Source: CAVTUU01 sp045804965 (GTDB lineage: Bacteria > Chloroflexota > Chloroflexia > Thermomicrobiales > UBA6265). From it: a DNA stretch of 64,000 bases. The position numbers and the translations under genes were made by a program. Every line of letters starts with the position of its first letter. Position 1 is the first letter of the stretch. A model generated the notes under the pieces. It made no database searches. It saw nothing but the letters and a program-made list of their open reading frames with translations, and was not told the DNA's origin. The stretch is from the NCBI GenBank assembly GCA_045804965.1, contig JBJMMD010000041.1, positions 62,001 through 126,000 on the forward strand, in the 5' to 3' direction. Of the stretch, positions 1 to 8,999 are shown piece by piece.

Positions 1-269
1 AGCCCGCGTTCGAGCGCGGCAATCGTCGTGTCACGATGAAACGGCGCCGGGGTAAGATTAAAAATTGCCGCCAGACCCGGCGTCGCGAGGAAATCTTCGT
101 AGGTTTCGGTCACCGCCGCGCCAGCGAACTCGCGCGCGGCCTTCGCCGCTTGTTCGATCCGGGGGTCATAAAGCGCGACAACAGCCGCGCGATCGAGGCA
201 CTGTTTCAGGCCAGGAAAATAGGTGCGGAATGCAACATCTCCGCACCCAACAACGCCAACATTAATCAA
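1..269 (-). CDS. Gfo/Idh/MocA-family oxidoreductase, N-terminal fragment
   Basis: The reverse strand reads MINVGVVGCGDVAFRTYFPG, the glycine-rich NAD(P)-binding start of a Gfo/Idh/MocA dehydrogenase (VGCGD at residues 7-11), followed by a Rossmann beta-alpha pattern with LYDPR at the end of beta 2 and NLTPAPFH where this family usually has a TPxxxH segment. About 89 residues are present and the rest lies outside the window. The start is a TTG at 267-269, with an AAGGAG ribosome site about 11 nt upstream; there is no in-frame ATG or GTG. It is the last visible gene of the LacI/ABC operon, so a sugar or polyol substrate is likely, but this is inference. Confidence 0.8.
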   Translation of the reverse strand, partial: MINVGVVGCGDVAFRTYFPGLKQCLDRAAVVALYDPRIEQAAKAAREFAGAAVTETYEDFLATPGLAAIFNLTPAPFHRDTTIAALERG

Positions 270-308
270 AGCCCCAACGTCTCCTTCCCTCGTGAATACT
301 TTTCGCCG

Positions 309-1346
309 TTACGCGGGCTTGCCCCGTGATTCGGCATCCTCGCCCGCGCCATACAGATGGCAGCGGACCCAATGATTCGACGAAAGATGAACCACGCCCG
401 GCATTATATCCCGGCAAACAGCCATCACCTTCGGGCACCGCGGTGCGAACGGGCAGCCGGCCGGAGGATCAACCAAGCGCGGCGGCTCGCCCCGGACTCG
501 CAGCTCCTTTTTCATCGGTTTGTGGGGATCGGGGACCGCGGCGAGCAGGAGCTCAGTGTAGGGATGGGCAGGATGGGCGATGAGCTCTTCGCTGTTCGCG
601 CCCTCGACCATGCGGCCCGCGTACATAACGATCGTTTCATCGCCGATGTAGCGGGCACTGGCGACATCGTGGGTGATGTAGAGATAGCTTAACCCGCGCT
701 CCGCTTTCAGCCGCTCCATGAGATTGAGAATGCCCATCCGGATCGAAACGTCGAGCATCGAGATCGGTTCGTCGGCGAGCAGCACTTCCGGATCGACCGC
801 GAGCGCACGGGCAATGGAGACGCGTTGCCGCTGACCACCGGAGAGTTCGTGCGGAAATTTGTCCGCAAATTCTTCAACAGGGGTGAGGCCCACGGTTTGC
901 AGTAACGATTCAATCTTCTGCCGCCGATCCGTGCGGCCGCTTGCCTTGTGGTGGATCGAGAGCGGGCGGGCGAGGTGATGACCGACGGTGTGCACGGCGT
1001 TGAGCGAGCCAAACGGATCCTGGAAGACCATCTGCACATCGCTACGGTACTTGAGCGTGGCGTGGCGCTTCTCTGTCTTGAGCACGTCACTGCCCTTGAA
1101 CAGGATTTGACCCGATGTCGGCTCGATCAAGCGCGCAACCAGGCGCGCGGTCGTGCTCTTTCCGCTGCCCGACTCGCCGACGAGGGCAATGACCTGGCCA
1201 CGTTGTAAGGTGAAGGAAACGTCTTCCAGGGCGTGAAGTTGCTTCTTGTGGAAAAGTCCGCCGACTGGGAAGTGCTTCGTCAACCGCCTCACATCGAGAA
1301 GCGGCGGTTGGGTCGTCGTTGATTGCGCGGGCGATTTGCCCTCCAT
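309..1346 (-). CDS. Dipeptide/oligopeptide-type ABC transporter ATPase, OppF/DppF-like
   Basis: This 345-residue protein is the second cytoplasmic ATPase of an importer of the dipeptide/oligopeptide/oligosaccharide family. It has a Walker A GESGSGKST, a Q-loop at VFQDPFGSLN, the signature LSGGQRQR, a Walker B ending in ADEP, and an H-loop in YITHDVA. The C-terminus carries the PxGCPFAPRCP cysteine motif typical of OppD/OppF proteins. The start is the ATG at 1346, preceded by AGGAGATTCG; a longer open frame to 1502 only overlaps the upstream ATPase gene in another frame. It follows that ATPase by 20 nt. The family is certain; the substrate is unknown. Confidence 0.93.
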   Translation of the reverse strand: MEGKSPAQSTTTQPPLLDVRRLTKHFPVGGLFHKKQLHALEDVSFTLQRGQVIALVGESGSGKSTTARLVARLIEPTSGQILFKGSDVLKTEKRHATLKYRSDVQMVFQDPFGSLNAVHTVGHHLARPLSIHHKASGRTDRRQKIESLLQTVGLTPVEEFADKFPHELSGGQRQRVSIARALAVDPEVLLADEPISMLDVSIRMGILNLMERLKAERGLSYLYITHDVASARYIGDETIVMYAGRMVEGANSEELIAHPAHPYTELLLAAVPDPHKPMKKELRVRGEPPRLVDPPAGCPFAPRCPKVMAVCRDIMPGVVHLSSNHWVRCHLYGAGEDAESRGKPA

Positions 1347-1366
1347 GAATCGAATCTCCTCTAAGC

Positions 1367-2362
1367 CTAGTCGGCAGCGGCGCTGACTGGTTCGGCGTAC
1401 AGGTGGCAAGCCACGAAGTGACCGGGCTGCGCCTCGATCAAGCGGGGCAGGACCCGGGTATGCATCGGTTTGACCAGCGCGCAGCGGGGATGGAAGCGAC
1501 AACCAGACGGCGGATTCAGCATGTCGGGCGGGAAGCCTGGAATGCCGGTAAGGTGCCGTTTTTCGCCCGTCAGCGACGGGAACGAATTCATCAGGCCGCG
1601 GGTGTAAGGGTGCAATGGGTTCTCGAAGAGGACGCGCGACGGGGCGAGCTCGACAATCTCCCCGGCATACATGATCGCAATTCGATCCGAGAATTCGACG
1701 AGCAGGGAGAGGTCGTGCGTGATAAAGAGGATCGAAAACCCGAGCCTCTCTTTAAGCTCAATGATCTGCTGCATGATTTCTTGCTGAACGACCACGTCGA
1801 GCGCGGTCGTCGGCTCATCCATGATCATCATTGCGGGCCGGAGCGAAAGGGCAACCGCGATCACGGCGCGTTGGCGCATCCCGCCTGAGAGTTCGTGCGG
1901 ATAGGAGCTGAGACGGCTAACATCGATGCCGACGATTTTCAGCAGCGATTCCGCTCGTTCCTTTGCTTCCTTCTTTGACACCTCCTGATGAGCAAGGATG
2001 GTGTCGATGATTTGATCGCCGACCGTCATCACCGGATTGAGCGCATTCATCGCGCTCTGAAAGACCATCGAGATCTCGCTCCAGCGAAACTGTTCGAGAT
2101 CGTCGTCGCTCATGCTGAGAATGTCGCGGTCACGGAACCTGATTTCACCGCTGCTAATGAGCGCGGGCGGTTTGAGCGTCCGCATGATGGCCTGGGCCAC
2201 GGTTGATTTGCCGCTTCCCGATTCTCCAGCGAGGCCAAAGACCTCGCCTTGGCCAATCGAGATATCAATGCCGTCGACCGCTTTCACCGAGCCGCGCTCA
2301 GTGACGTATTCCACCGTCAGATTCTTGATCGCTAGGAGTTCCTGTGTTGCCGTTGCCGTCAT
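1367..2362 (-). CDS. Dipeptide/oligopeptide-type ABC transporter ATPase, OppD/DppD-like
   Basis: A 331-residue ATPase of the OppD/DppD type: Walker A GESGSGKST, Q-loop VFQSAMNALNPV (this wording distinguishes OppD from OppF), signature LSGGMRQR, Walker B MIMDEPT with D-loop ALDVV, H-loop FITHDLS, and the C-terminal PSGCRFHPRCA motif. The ATG at 2362 is 4 nt after the permease stop codon and gives the usual N-terminus; the frame is open back to 2440, but that part overlaps the permease gene. It should pair with the neighbouring OppF-like ATPase to drive the two permeases encoded just upstream. Confidence 0.93.
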   Translation of the reverse strand: MTATATQELLAIKNLTVEYVTERGSVKAVDGIDISIGQGEVFGLAGESGSGKSTVAQAIMRTLKPPALISSGEIRFRDRDILSMSDDDLEQFRWSEISMVFQSAMNALNPVMTVGDQIIDTILAHQEVSKKEAKERAESLLKIVGIDVSRLSSYPHELSGGMRQRAVIAVALSLRPAMMIMDEPTTALDVVVQQEIMQQIIELKERLGFSILFITHDLSLLVEFSDRIAIMYAGEIVELAPSRVLFENPLHPYTRGLMNSFPSLTGEKRHLTGIPGFPPDMLNPPSGCRFHPRCALVKPMHTRVLPRLIEAQPGHFVACHLYAEPVSAAAD

Positions 2363-2366
2363 CCTG

Positions 2367-3383
2367 CTAGCTGCTCTGGTGCCGGAGAACTGGAGTTGCT
2401 CGGGTTGATGAGACTCGAATTGATCGCTTCTTGAGGACACTCCCGATCTCCCGTTGCGAACGCAGCCGCGGATTAGTGATCTCGTCGATCGCGTAATTCA
2501 TCATTGCGAATGAGAACGCAACGAGCGCGATTCCAACGCCTGCCGGAACGAAGGTCCACCACGCGCCGACAATCAACGCGGCGTCGTTAGCCGCCCAATA
2601 GAGGTTCGTGCCCCAGCTCACCACATTCGGATTTCCCAATCCGAGAAATTCGAGGCCCGCCTGGAAGCCGATGGCATAGATCGTCGCCCCAAGCAAGTTG
2701 GCGACGACTATCGAGGTCATATTGGGCAAAATCTCGCTGAAGATGATGCGCAAGTTGCCCTCGCCGCTGACCTTGGCGGCCGCGACATAATCTTTTTCAC
2801 GCAATGAGAGAACTTGCGATCTGAAGACGCGCGCGCCCCACGCCCAGCCGGTGAGCGTGAGCACAAAGACGTAGAACTGCATGCTGCCAGCTCTAATAAT
2901 GGCGGAGAGGACGACTAAGAGCGGCAGCGCTGGAATGATGAGGAAGACGTTCATGATTACGGACAAAACGTCGTCGATTCTGCCGCCGAAGTAGCCTGCG
3001 CTCATGCCGATGACAATGCCGACGAGCGTGACCGTAAGACCTACGATGAGACCGACTTCCAACGTCTGCCTGGCTCCCCAGACGGTTTGATCAAACACGT
3101 CTTGGCCCCGGCCAGTCGTGCCGAACCAATGGGCGCGCGATGGGGCGAGGTGCGGGCGATCAACAAAGTTCTGGGGATCGCCCGGCGAAATGACGGGCGC
3201 GAGGATCGCGATGGTGATGAAACTCACGATGACAAAAAGACCGAACGCGGCCTTTCTGTTGCGCAGCATCAGGCGGTACCACCGTGAGCTCGAACCAGAC
3301 CGAGTTCTTCGCGTTGATTCGTTTGGATCCGCTTGTTCGGCGAGCGCGGGAGCAACTGCTTGTTCTTGGACCTGGATTTGCAC
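2367..3383 (-). CDS. ABC transporter permease, DppC/OppC-like
   Basis: This 338-residue inner-membrane protein has an N-terminal cytoplasmic stretch rich in Arg and Ser, a first membrane helix near residues 45-65, an external segment with HWFGTTGRGQDVFDQ (the family usually has GTDxxGRDxFS), and a C-terminal block of five helices with the coupling loop EKDYVAAAKVSGEGN that contacts the ATPases. The end (AIDEITNPRLR) matches the DppC consensus. It lies 18 nt after the DppB-like gene in the same operon. Its ion or solute is not readable from sequence; the LacI regulator suggests a carbohydrate. Confidence 0.93.
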   Translation of the reverse strand: MQIQVQEQAVAPALAEQADPNESTRRTRSGSSSRWYRLMLRNRKAAFGLFVIVSFITIAILAPVISPGDPQNFVDRPHLAPSRAHWFGTTGRGQDVFDQTVWGARQTLEVGLIVGLTVTLVGIVIGMSAGYFGGRIDDVLSVIMNVFLIIPALPLLVVLSAIIRAGSMQFYVFVLTLTGWAWGARVFRSQVLSLREKDYVAAAKVSGEGNLRIIFSEILPNMTSIVVANLLGATIYAIGFQAGLEFLGLGNPNVVSWGTNLYWAANDAALIVGAWWTFVPAGVGIALVAFSFAMMNYAIDEITNPRLRSQREIGSVLKKRSIRVSSTRATPVLRHQSS

Positions 3384-3401
3384 CGCTCTTCTCCTACGCT
3401 A

Positions 3402-4376
3402 TTACGCGCGAACGCGCGGGTCGAGTCGCAGATACAGCAGATCAACGATGAAGTTCGCGCCGAGGACGGCGAACGTGATCATCAAGAAGATGCCTTGCAT
3501 CAATGGGTAGTCGAGCTGCCGCACCGCGGTGATGAGCTGCCAGCCAAGACCAGGGTAGGAGAAAACGGTTTCGGTCAGCAGCGCTCCGCTGATGACAAAG
3601 CCGAGCGCCATGCCGAAGGCAGTGATGTTCGGCAGGAGCGCGTTACGTGCAGCGTAGTTGAACATGATCCGGCGCTGTGGCAATCCTTTTGCCTCCGCCA
3701 TTGTCATGTAGTCTTCCGACAAGACGCTGATCATGGCATTTCTCATGCCAAGCATCCATCCGCCAATGGTCACCAAAATGATCGTCGTTGCAGGGAGCAC
3801 GAGATGGTAACCGACGCTCTGAACGAAGCCCCAGGTCCAGCCCATCTGTAACCCGTCCGCGTAAGCGTGCCTAAGGGGGAAGACGTTGTGCTGGAACCCC
3901 AGCACAAAGAGAAGGAACGACGCGAGCCAGAAATAAGGAAAAGAACCGACAAAAATCAAAAGTGGGGGAAGGACATTGTCACTTACGCCTGATCGACGCC
4001 ATGCTCCAAGAACCCCGAGGACACTGCCAATGAGGAAACTCAGAATGACCGAAACGAGCCCGAGTAGGAGCGTCCACGCCAAACCCTGACGGATGACATG
4101 GGTCACCGGGGAGGGGAAAAAGCTGATTGACGTTCCAAAATTGCCATGGAGAATGGCATTGATATAGGAAAAGTATTGGTAGATCAGCGGTTGATCTGAG
4201 AGACCATAGCTTTTGCGCATGGCGTCAATCGCCGACGGATCCATCTTGCCTTGGAACCTTGCGAAGATCGCGGATGCAGGGTCGCCCGGCATCAATCTCG
4301 GCAAGAAAAAATTCAACGTCATTGATGCCCACGCAGCCAGAGCGTAAAAGCCGAGCCGGCGCGCAAGATAGGCCAT
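3402..4376 (-). CDS. ABC transporter permease, DppB/OppB-like
   Basis: A 324-residue six-helix permease. It begins MAYLARRLGFYALA, the standard first helix of DppB proteins, then has FFLPRLMPGDPA (family: hxxPGDP), YGLSDQPLIYQYF, and the coupling motif EDYMTMAEAKGLPQRR. The C-terminus DLLYLRLDPRVR is diagnostic of DppB. It sits between the binding-protein gene (a 124-nt gap holding a strong hairpin) and the DppC-like gene, and should form the heterodimeric membrane channel with the latter. Confidence 0.93.
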   Translation of the reverse strand: MAYLARRLGFYALAAWASMTLNFFLPRLMPGDPASAIFARFQGKMDPSAIDAMRKSYGLSDQPLIYQYFSYINAILHGNFGTSISFFPSPVTHVIRQGLAWTLLLGLVSVILSFLIGSVLGVLGAWRRSGVSDNVLPPLLIFVGSFPYFWLASFLLFVLGFQHNVFPLRHAYADGLQMGWTWGFVQSVGYHLVLPATTIILVTIGGWMLGMRNAMISVLSEDYMTMAEAKGLPQRRIMFNYAARNALLPNITAFGMALGFVISGALLTETVFSYPGLGWQLITAVRQLDYPLMQGIFLMITFAVLGANFIVDLLYLRLDPRVRA

Positions 4377-4432
4377 GGTCGATTCGCTCCCCGACGCGTT
4401 GTTCGATGTGAACGAAGCTTTCGTGCAGGATA

Positions 4433-4472
4433 CCAGAGGGTTGCAAGTTTATGGTAACTCGCAACCCTCTGG
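4433..4472 (-). other. Intercistronic hairpin between binding-protein and permease genes
   Basis: A perfect 12-bp stem (4433-4444 with 4461-4472) continues after one mismatch into a further 4 bp (AGTT/AACT), leaving a 6-nt loop. No T-run follows on the minus strand, so it is better read as an mRNA-stabilising or processing element that lets the binding protein accumulate over the permeases than as a full terminator. The role is inference. Confidence 0.6.
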
Positions 4473-4500
4473 ATTTCCCAATGCTAGCGACAGACGATCG

Positions 4501-6264
4501 CTAGACTGGCGTGACCTTCGCCATCACGCGCAGTCGAGCTGGGTTCTCCCACGTCGGCAGCTGCCCGTACGGATCGTCCTTGCTCGGGAATCCAGTGAAC
4601 CGAGTTGAGACGAATTCACCCCATTCCGGACCCGGGAAGAGCGGAATCCCCGGTGCGTTGTCGGAGTAGATCTTCTGAAGCTTCTTGCCCGCTGCAATCT
4701 GCTCGTCTTCCACCGAGGTGCTCGCCAGTTCTTTGAGCGCCGCATCGGCGTCCTTACTGGCGAACCGGTGCCAGTTCTCGTTGCTCACTTGTCCCACCGG
4801 GTGCAGCGTGGCGCTGCCCATCACGCCGCGGTAGAAGTTGAGCGGCGTCGCTCCACCAGACGCCCAACCGATGGACATGTTGAAGTCGCCCTTCTGGACC
4901 TTGTCGATCCAGGCCGCGAAGTCCATCGGTGTGACTGTGGCCTTGATGCCGATTTCCTTGAGGTTTTGGGAGATGATCTGAACGGACGAAACCCAGTCGG
5001 ACCAACCGGTAACGACGAGGAGGTCGTACTCCATCTTCTTGCCGTCGGCCGTAGTTCGGGTATCGCCATCCTTCGAGAGACCGGCGTCATCGAGGAGCTT
5101 GTTGGCGGCGTCGACATCGCGGGTGACCCACGCCTTGCCGGAATCCACCACCGTCTGATCTAACCACTTCGGATAGGCATCGCTCAGGCCGGTAGCATCG
5201 GCAGGACGCGTGTAGTCGTACATCGCGACCTTGACGATCTGCGGGCGGTCAATCGCCATGCTGATCGCCTTACGCACATTCACATCGTCGAAGGGCTTAA
5301 CGGTGGTCTGCACGTAGAGGTGGACGGTCGCACCGATTGGCGGGAACCACCACACGTTGTGGTCAGGATCCTTGGCCACAAACGTCTTGTCGACGTCCGG
5401 AATGAAGTTGCCCGCCCAGTCGTTCTCGCCGTTCAACGTCGCCAGGTTTGCCGCATCATTCGTCGGGTACGAGGGGAAGCGGAAACCGTCAAACGCTGGC
5501 AGGCCTTCCTGCCAGTAAGCCGGGTTCTTGTGGATCTCCCAGTACTGCGGCTGGAACTCGCCGATTACGGTGAACGGACCGGTGCCGACTGGGGTCTCGT
5601 TGGTCTCCTTGGTCGGATTGTCAATCTTGCTCCAGATATGCTCGGGAGCGATGTGAATCTCGCCAACGTCCCAAAGATTGGGGGTGAAGACTTCCTTGAA
5701 TTTGAACACGACCGTCATGGCGTCGGGCGCCTCAACCGAAGCAATATTCGGAATCGCGTTGCCAGCGGCGCCGGTGCCAGCTGCTCGCGCATCTTCGTGG
5801 GCGATCATGTAATCCCACGTGAACTTCACGTCAGCGGAATCGAACGCCTCACCGTCAGACCACTTGACGCCGTCTTGCAGCTTGAAGGTGAGCGTCTTGT
5901 TATCGGTGCTCCATGCATACTCGGTTGCAAGCCACGGGTGGGTTTCGCCCGTGATCTCGTTGTAGATGACCAGCGGTTCGTAGATGCCGGCGTGCGTTGG
6001 CCAGCGGACATTGTTTTCGGGCAGGAACGGGTTGAAGTTCTTGATCCAGGTCGCTTGCTGCTCCTGGGAGACAGTGACAAGCTTGAGATCGCTCGACTGC
6101 GCCGCCGCAGACGGTGCGATCTTGGTCATCGCGGTTCCGAGCGTGCCGGCGGAAAGACCCATTGCCGCCATCGTCTGCATGAGCTTCCGGCGGTCGATCT
6201 TCTTTTCAGTGATCAGTTTTCGAACGTGATCAAGAATCTCTTGGTTAGAGTCGCGCTCTACCAT
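4501..6264 (-). CDS. ABC transporter substrate-binding protein, SBP_bac_5 family
   Basis: A 587-residue extracytoplasmic solute receptor. The leader contains DRRKLMQTMAAMGLSAG followed by an alanine-rich cleavage region ending SAAAQ, which resembles a twin-arginine signal. The mature part shows the normal SBP_bac_5 order: NPFLPENNVRW, LATEYAWSTDNKTLTFKLQD with WSDGEAFDSADV in lobe I, then VGTGPFTV, and lobe II with VRKAISMAIDRPQIV. The start is the ATG at 6264 with AGGAG 5 nt upstream; the frame is open to 6339 without another convincing start. It is the first transporter gene downstream of the LacI regulator. Peptide-family receptors of this type also bind oligosaccharides. Confidence 0.92.
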   Translation of the reverse strand: MVERDSNQEILDHVRKLITEKKIDRRKLMQTMAAMGLSAGTLGTAMTKIAPSAAAQSSDLKLVTVSQEQQATWIKNFNPFLPENNVRWPTHAGIYEPLVIYNEITGETHPWLATEYAWSTDNKTLTFKLQDGVKWSDGEAFDSADVKFTWDYMIAHEDARAAGTGAAGNAIPNIASVEAPDAMTVVFKFKEVFTPNLWDVGEIHIAPEHIWSKIDNPTKETNETPVGTGPFTVIGEFQPQYWEIHKNPAYWQEGLPAFDGFRFPSYPTNDAANLATLNGENDWAGNFIPDVDKTFVAKDPDHNVWWFPPIGATVHLYVQTTVKPFDDVNVRKAISMAIDRPQIVKVAMYDYTRPADATGLSDAYPKWLDQTVVDSGKAWVTRDVDAANKLLDDAGLSKDGDTRTTADGKKMEYDLLVVTGWSDWVSSVQIISQNLKEIGIKATVTPMDFAAWIDKVQKGDFNMSIGWASGGATPLNFYRGVMGSATLHPVGQVSNENWHRFASKDADAALKELASTSVEDEQIAAGKKLQKIYSDNAPGIPLFPGPEWGEFVSTRFTGFPSKDDPYGQLPTWENPARLRVMAKVTPV

Positions 6265-6501
6265 GGGCTCCTTTGCCTCCTCATTGAACCGAAATCGACG
6301 GGCACCGCTGCCAGTCGCACTGAGCGAGCAAACAGCCATAACTCGCCGTTGCCGAGATGCTTCTTGGCCGGTTTGACTGTTTGCGTCGAGCTGAACCTTA
6401 CCAGATCAGACCGGCACTTGGGACCAAAACTTCATCGAAACCAGAACCGAGACCGACTCGTGACCGCCTCCACTCAGTCGCCGGCGCCGATTTCTCCGCT
6501 C

Positions 6502-7569
6502 CTAGTTCTGCACAGCACCTCCTTGCTGATGGACCAAGACGGCGGCCGGATCAGCCTCGCATCCGCACGAGTGGCGAAGGACGAGGTGGGTCGGAAGGAG
6601 CGTTTGTAAAGGAGCTTTCTCGGGATGATCGATCAACTCGATCAGCATGTTCACGGCGCAGCGCCCGAGTTCGGGAATTGGTTGAACAACGGTCGAAAGG
6701 ATTGGGCGCGAGACCGTCGACTCTTCCAGGCCGTCGAAGCCCATTATGGCCATGTCATTGGGCACGGACACGCCGGAGTCACGAAGCGCCTGGAGCGCAC
6801 CGGACGCCATCGTATCACTGGCCACAAACACCGCTTCGGGCGGCCCGCCGCGAACGGCGAGGAGTTCTTTCATCGAGCGGTAACCCCCACGCCGGGTGAA
6901 ATCTGAATGAACGGCTAGCGCGGGATCAGCGAGACGACCGGATTCCTGTAACGCGTTGATATAACCAGCATAACGATCAATCGAGGCAATTAGATTGGGT
7001 GAGCCCGAAATCATCCCAATCCGGCGGTAGCCGTGGGAGATGAGATGCGCGACCGCGTCGCGCGCGGCCGCGCGATTGTCGAGATCGACATAGCTCACTT
7101 CGCGCCGGGGATGACGGCCGATTTGAACGTAGGACAGCTGCGCATCTTGAAGACGATCGACGATCGGATCGTCGACAATCGCGGAGGAAATGATGATGCC
7201 GTCGAGATAGCGACCACGGATGATTCGCTGATAGAGCCGATCTGCCCGGGACGGATCTTCGGATGTATCCATCAACAGGGTCAGGTTGTAATCGACGTCG
7301 TTGCAGGCTTCGACCGTACCCTGAATCAACCGGGGAAAGAATGGATCGTTAAAAACCGTGCCGACACCTTGCGGCACCAGTAATCCGATCATCCGCGTGC
7401 GCCGGGAAGCAAGGCTGCGAGCGGCGGCGTTCGGATGGTAGTTGTTGGCCGTAATGATAGCTTGCACGCGAACGCGGGCATCGTCGCTGACGCGGCGATC
7501 GCCGTTGACGACACGAGAGACGGTTGAGCGCGAGACGCCGGCAATGCGGGCGATCTCTTCGAGGTTCAC
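6502..7569 (-). CDS. LacI-family transcriptional regulator
   Basis: A 355-residue LacI/GalR repressor. The N-terminus has the helix-turn-helix and hinge (EEIARIAGVSRSTVSRVVNG, then NAAARSLASRRT), followed by the periplasmic-binding-like sensor domain (IGLLVPQG..., VAHLISHGYRRIGMISG, AVFVASDTMASGAL, MAIMGFDGLEES). The GTG at 7569 is chosen because GGAGG lies 5 nt upstream and the protein then begins at the helix-turn-helix as is usual; a TTG at 7593 is in frame. A perfect LacI-type palindrome lies just upstream, so autoregulation is expected. It is transcribed toward the ABC operon and may control it by read-through. Confidence 0.94.
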   Translation of the reverse strand: MNLEEIARIAGVSRSTVSRVVNGDRRVSDDARVRVQAIITANNYHPNAAARSLASRRTRMIGLLVPQGVGTVFNDPFFPRLIQGTVEACNDVDYNLTLLMDTSEDPSRADRLYQRIIRGRYLDGIIISSAIVDDPIVDRLQDAQLSYVQIGRHPRREVSYVDLDNRAAARDAVAHLISHGYRRIGMISGSPNLIASIDRYAGYINALQESGRLADPALAVHSDFTRRGGYRSMKELLAVRGGPPEAVFVASDTMASGALQALRDSGVSVPNDMAIMGFDGLEESTVSRPILSTVVQPIPELGRCAVNMLIELIDHPEKAPLQTLLPTHLVLRHSCGCEADPAAVLVHQQGGAVQN

Positions 7570-7644
7570 CACGTCCTCCGTAACTGGTCCCAAGTACGCA
7601 CTATCGTGTCCTGAAAGGTGCGATCAGCGGACGAACGGGTGTTA

Positions 7645-7658
7645 TGGGAGCGCTCCCA
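7645..7658. promoter_or_regulatory. LacI/GalR-type operator
   Basis: The perfect palindrome TGGGAGCGCTCCCA has the central CG and half-site spacing of LacI/GalR operators (family consensus approximately nGGGAGCGCTCCCn). It lies 75 nt upstream of the regulator start and just downstream of a candidate promoter, where a bound repressor would block transcription. Confidence 0.85.
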
Positions 7659-7673
7659 AATTTGGATGACCTG

Positions 7674-7701
7674 ACCTTAACATGGATTGAAAAATTGTCA
7701 A
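7674..7701 (-). promoter_or_regulatory. Candidate promoter of the LacI-family gene and ABC operon
   Basis: On the minus strand a perfect TTGACA (7696-7701) is separated by 16 nt from TAAGGT (7674-7679), a fair match to a -10 box. The operator at 7645-7658 would then overlap the early transcribed region. No second LacI-type palindrome is visible in 6265-6501 before the binding-protein gene. Confidence 0.5.
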
Positions 7702-8333
7702 GGCTGTCCAAATGAGCACACTTCCGACGAGCTCCGGAGAGCGCTTTGGGGCAATCGCAAAAGCGATCACATCGCTCGGTCGTTACTCGGCGACGGCCCC
7801 CTTGCGGCTCGCCGGGCCACCAGTTTCGAGCTCGGGCCGTTATCCACATCGCTCTATGCGGCTCCGGCGCGTGCCCGGGCCTAGGATCACCCTTCCCACC
7901 GGCTCAACTTTCGAAGCGAGCAGAAGACCGGCGTGTAAAGACGGCGCGCCGTCATCGCGTAGGGGCGCACAGCCGTACCCCGGGGTGCATTCAACCCGGT
8001 TTGCCACCTCCAACCGCCGTTGTCACTATGCCGGCGTGCGCCACGCGCCCTTACAAAACCCAGGCGCCGCGGTGATTATCTGCTCAACCCCCAAGGAGTG
8101 GTTTCGCCGTCCTAAGTTACTCCGGTGTGACGACGGGGGTTGCCCCTACCTCTTCACCTACATCTGGAACGATCCAGTTGTTTTCGACAGATTTGCAATT
8201 TCTCTTCAACTATGAGCAGGATAAATATCCTATCGGAGATTATCTGTTGGACAAAATGAGTGAGTGTTGGATTGTAAGAGTTCTTTGGCCAGATTAATAA
8301 GGGTGTTCAGATCGATTACAAAGGACAATACGA
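7702..8333. other. Long intergenic region without convincing genes
   Basis: No open frame here has a ribosome site plus a recognisable protein. The left part contains a decayed copy of the dispersed repeat (7852-7934). The right part, about 8180-8333, is clearly A+T-richer than its surroundings and may hold regulatory or decayed foreign DNA. Confidence 0.5.
7852..7934 (+). repeat. Dispersed hairpin repeat, degenerate copy
   Basis: CTATGCGGCTCCGGCGCG followed by a CGGCTCAACTTTCGAAG segment and GAAGACCGGCG matches the order of blocks in the copy at 23488-23572, with several substitutions. It belongs to the same family as 8926-8967, 12201-12278 and 60816-60890. Confidence 0.55.
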
Positions 8334-8729
8334 CTAGTTGTTTGGATCGAGCGGCTGCCACAGTTCGATTTTGTTGCCGTCGGGATCGTATATCCAGGCG
8401 AAGCGACCGTAGCTTTCGTCTTGGCGCTTAGGGTCGATATGGACGCCTTCGTTCGCGAGGCGGTCGAGCAGTGCGTCGAGATCATCGACGATGTAGTTCA
8501 CCATGAACGAGGCTGGGCTAGGCTCGAAGCAGTTGGTGTTGCCGGGAAAAATGCTCCAGACTGTCATCTGCTCACTTTCAGGATTGTCTTTTTCACGCCA
8601 CGGCAGCATGACACCTTGGCTGCTATCCGCGAGGCCGAGATATTTTGCGTACCACTCCTGCATTTGTTGCTGATTCGCGGACTTGAAGAAGATACCACCG
8701 ATGCCGAGGATTCGGCCCTGCTGGCTCAT
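8334..8729 (-). CDS. VOC (glyoxalase/bleomycin-resistance) family protein
   Basis: A 131-residue single-module vicinal-oxygen-chelate protein: ILGIGGIFFKSANQQQMQEW starts the first beta-alpha-beta-beta-beta unit, with LGL and a WSIFPG strand; the second unit is VNYIVDDLDALLDRLANEGV through FAWIYDPDGNKIELWQP, where DPDGNKIELWQP is the standard VOC ending with the metal-ligand Glu. The ATG at 8729 gives the canonical N-terminus with AGAGG about 10 nt upstream; the frame runs to 8840 but the extra part is not protein-like. It stands alone, and its substrate cannot be told. Confidence 0.88.
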   Translation of the reverse strand: MSQQGRILGIGGIFFKSANQQQMQEWYAKYLGLADSSQGVMLPWREKDNPESEQMTVWSIFPGNTNCFEPSPASFMVNYIVDDLDALLDRLANEGVHIDPKRQDESYGRFAWIYDPDGNKIELWQPLDPNN

Positions 8730-8925
8730 GCTTGTTTGCCTCTTTTGTGATCGTACAGGGGCAATGCCGCGTCGGCTCCAACCCTGCAGCGCTTTCCTCT
8801 CCGCTTCCGATAAGCGGATCAGGGCAGCGGGTCGGCGCATGCCCTAGTATATCGAGGTCGCGCGAGTAGGGCTTGCTCACCCCAAGATCGTGCCAGGGGA
8901 TGCATGTTGTCCGCAAGACGCTTGA

Positions 8926-8967
8926 GTGCCGGGCTGAAAGCCCGGCGTCGCGGCGCAGCCGCATAGG
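8926..8967 (-). repeat. Dispersed hairpin repeat, reverse copy
   Basis: On the minus strand it reads CCTATGCGGCTGCGCCGCG and then GCCGGGCTTTCAGCCCGGC, a perfect stem-loop. The first block matches the copies at 12201, 23488 and 60816. Confidence 0.7.
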
Positions 8968-8999
8968 AATGGGTGAGGGAAGTCACGAGATGACGGTTG

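Noticed and set aside
5320..6609. 429-residue open frame on the plus strand
   Set aside because: It is the antisense of the receptor gene at 4501-6264, which has a leader, family motifs and a ribosome site. The plus-strand product has no recognisable pattern.
7645..7658. Palindrome considered as the end of an insertion sequence
   Set aside because: It exactly fits a LacI-type operator upstream of a LacI-type gene, and no transposase is near.
7712..8215. Open frames in the 7.7-8.3 kb region
   Set aside because: They run through a degenerate copy of a dispersed repeat, lack ribosome sites and have no family pattern.
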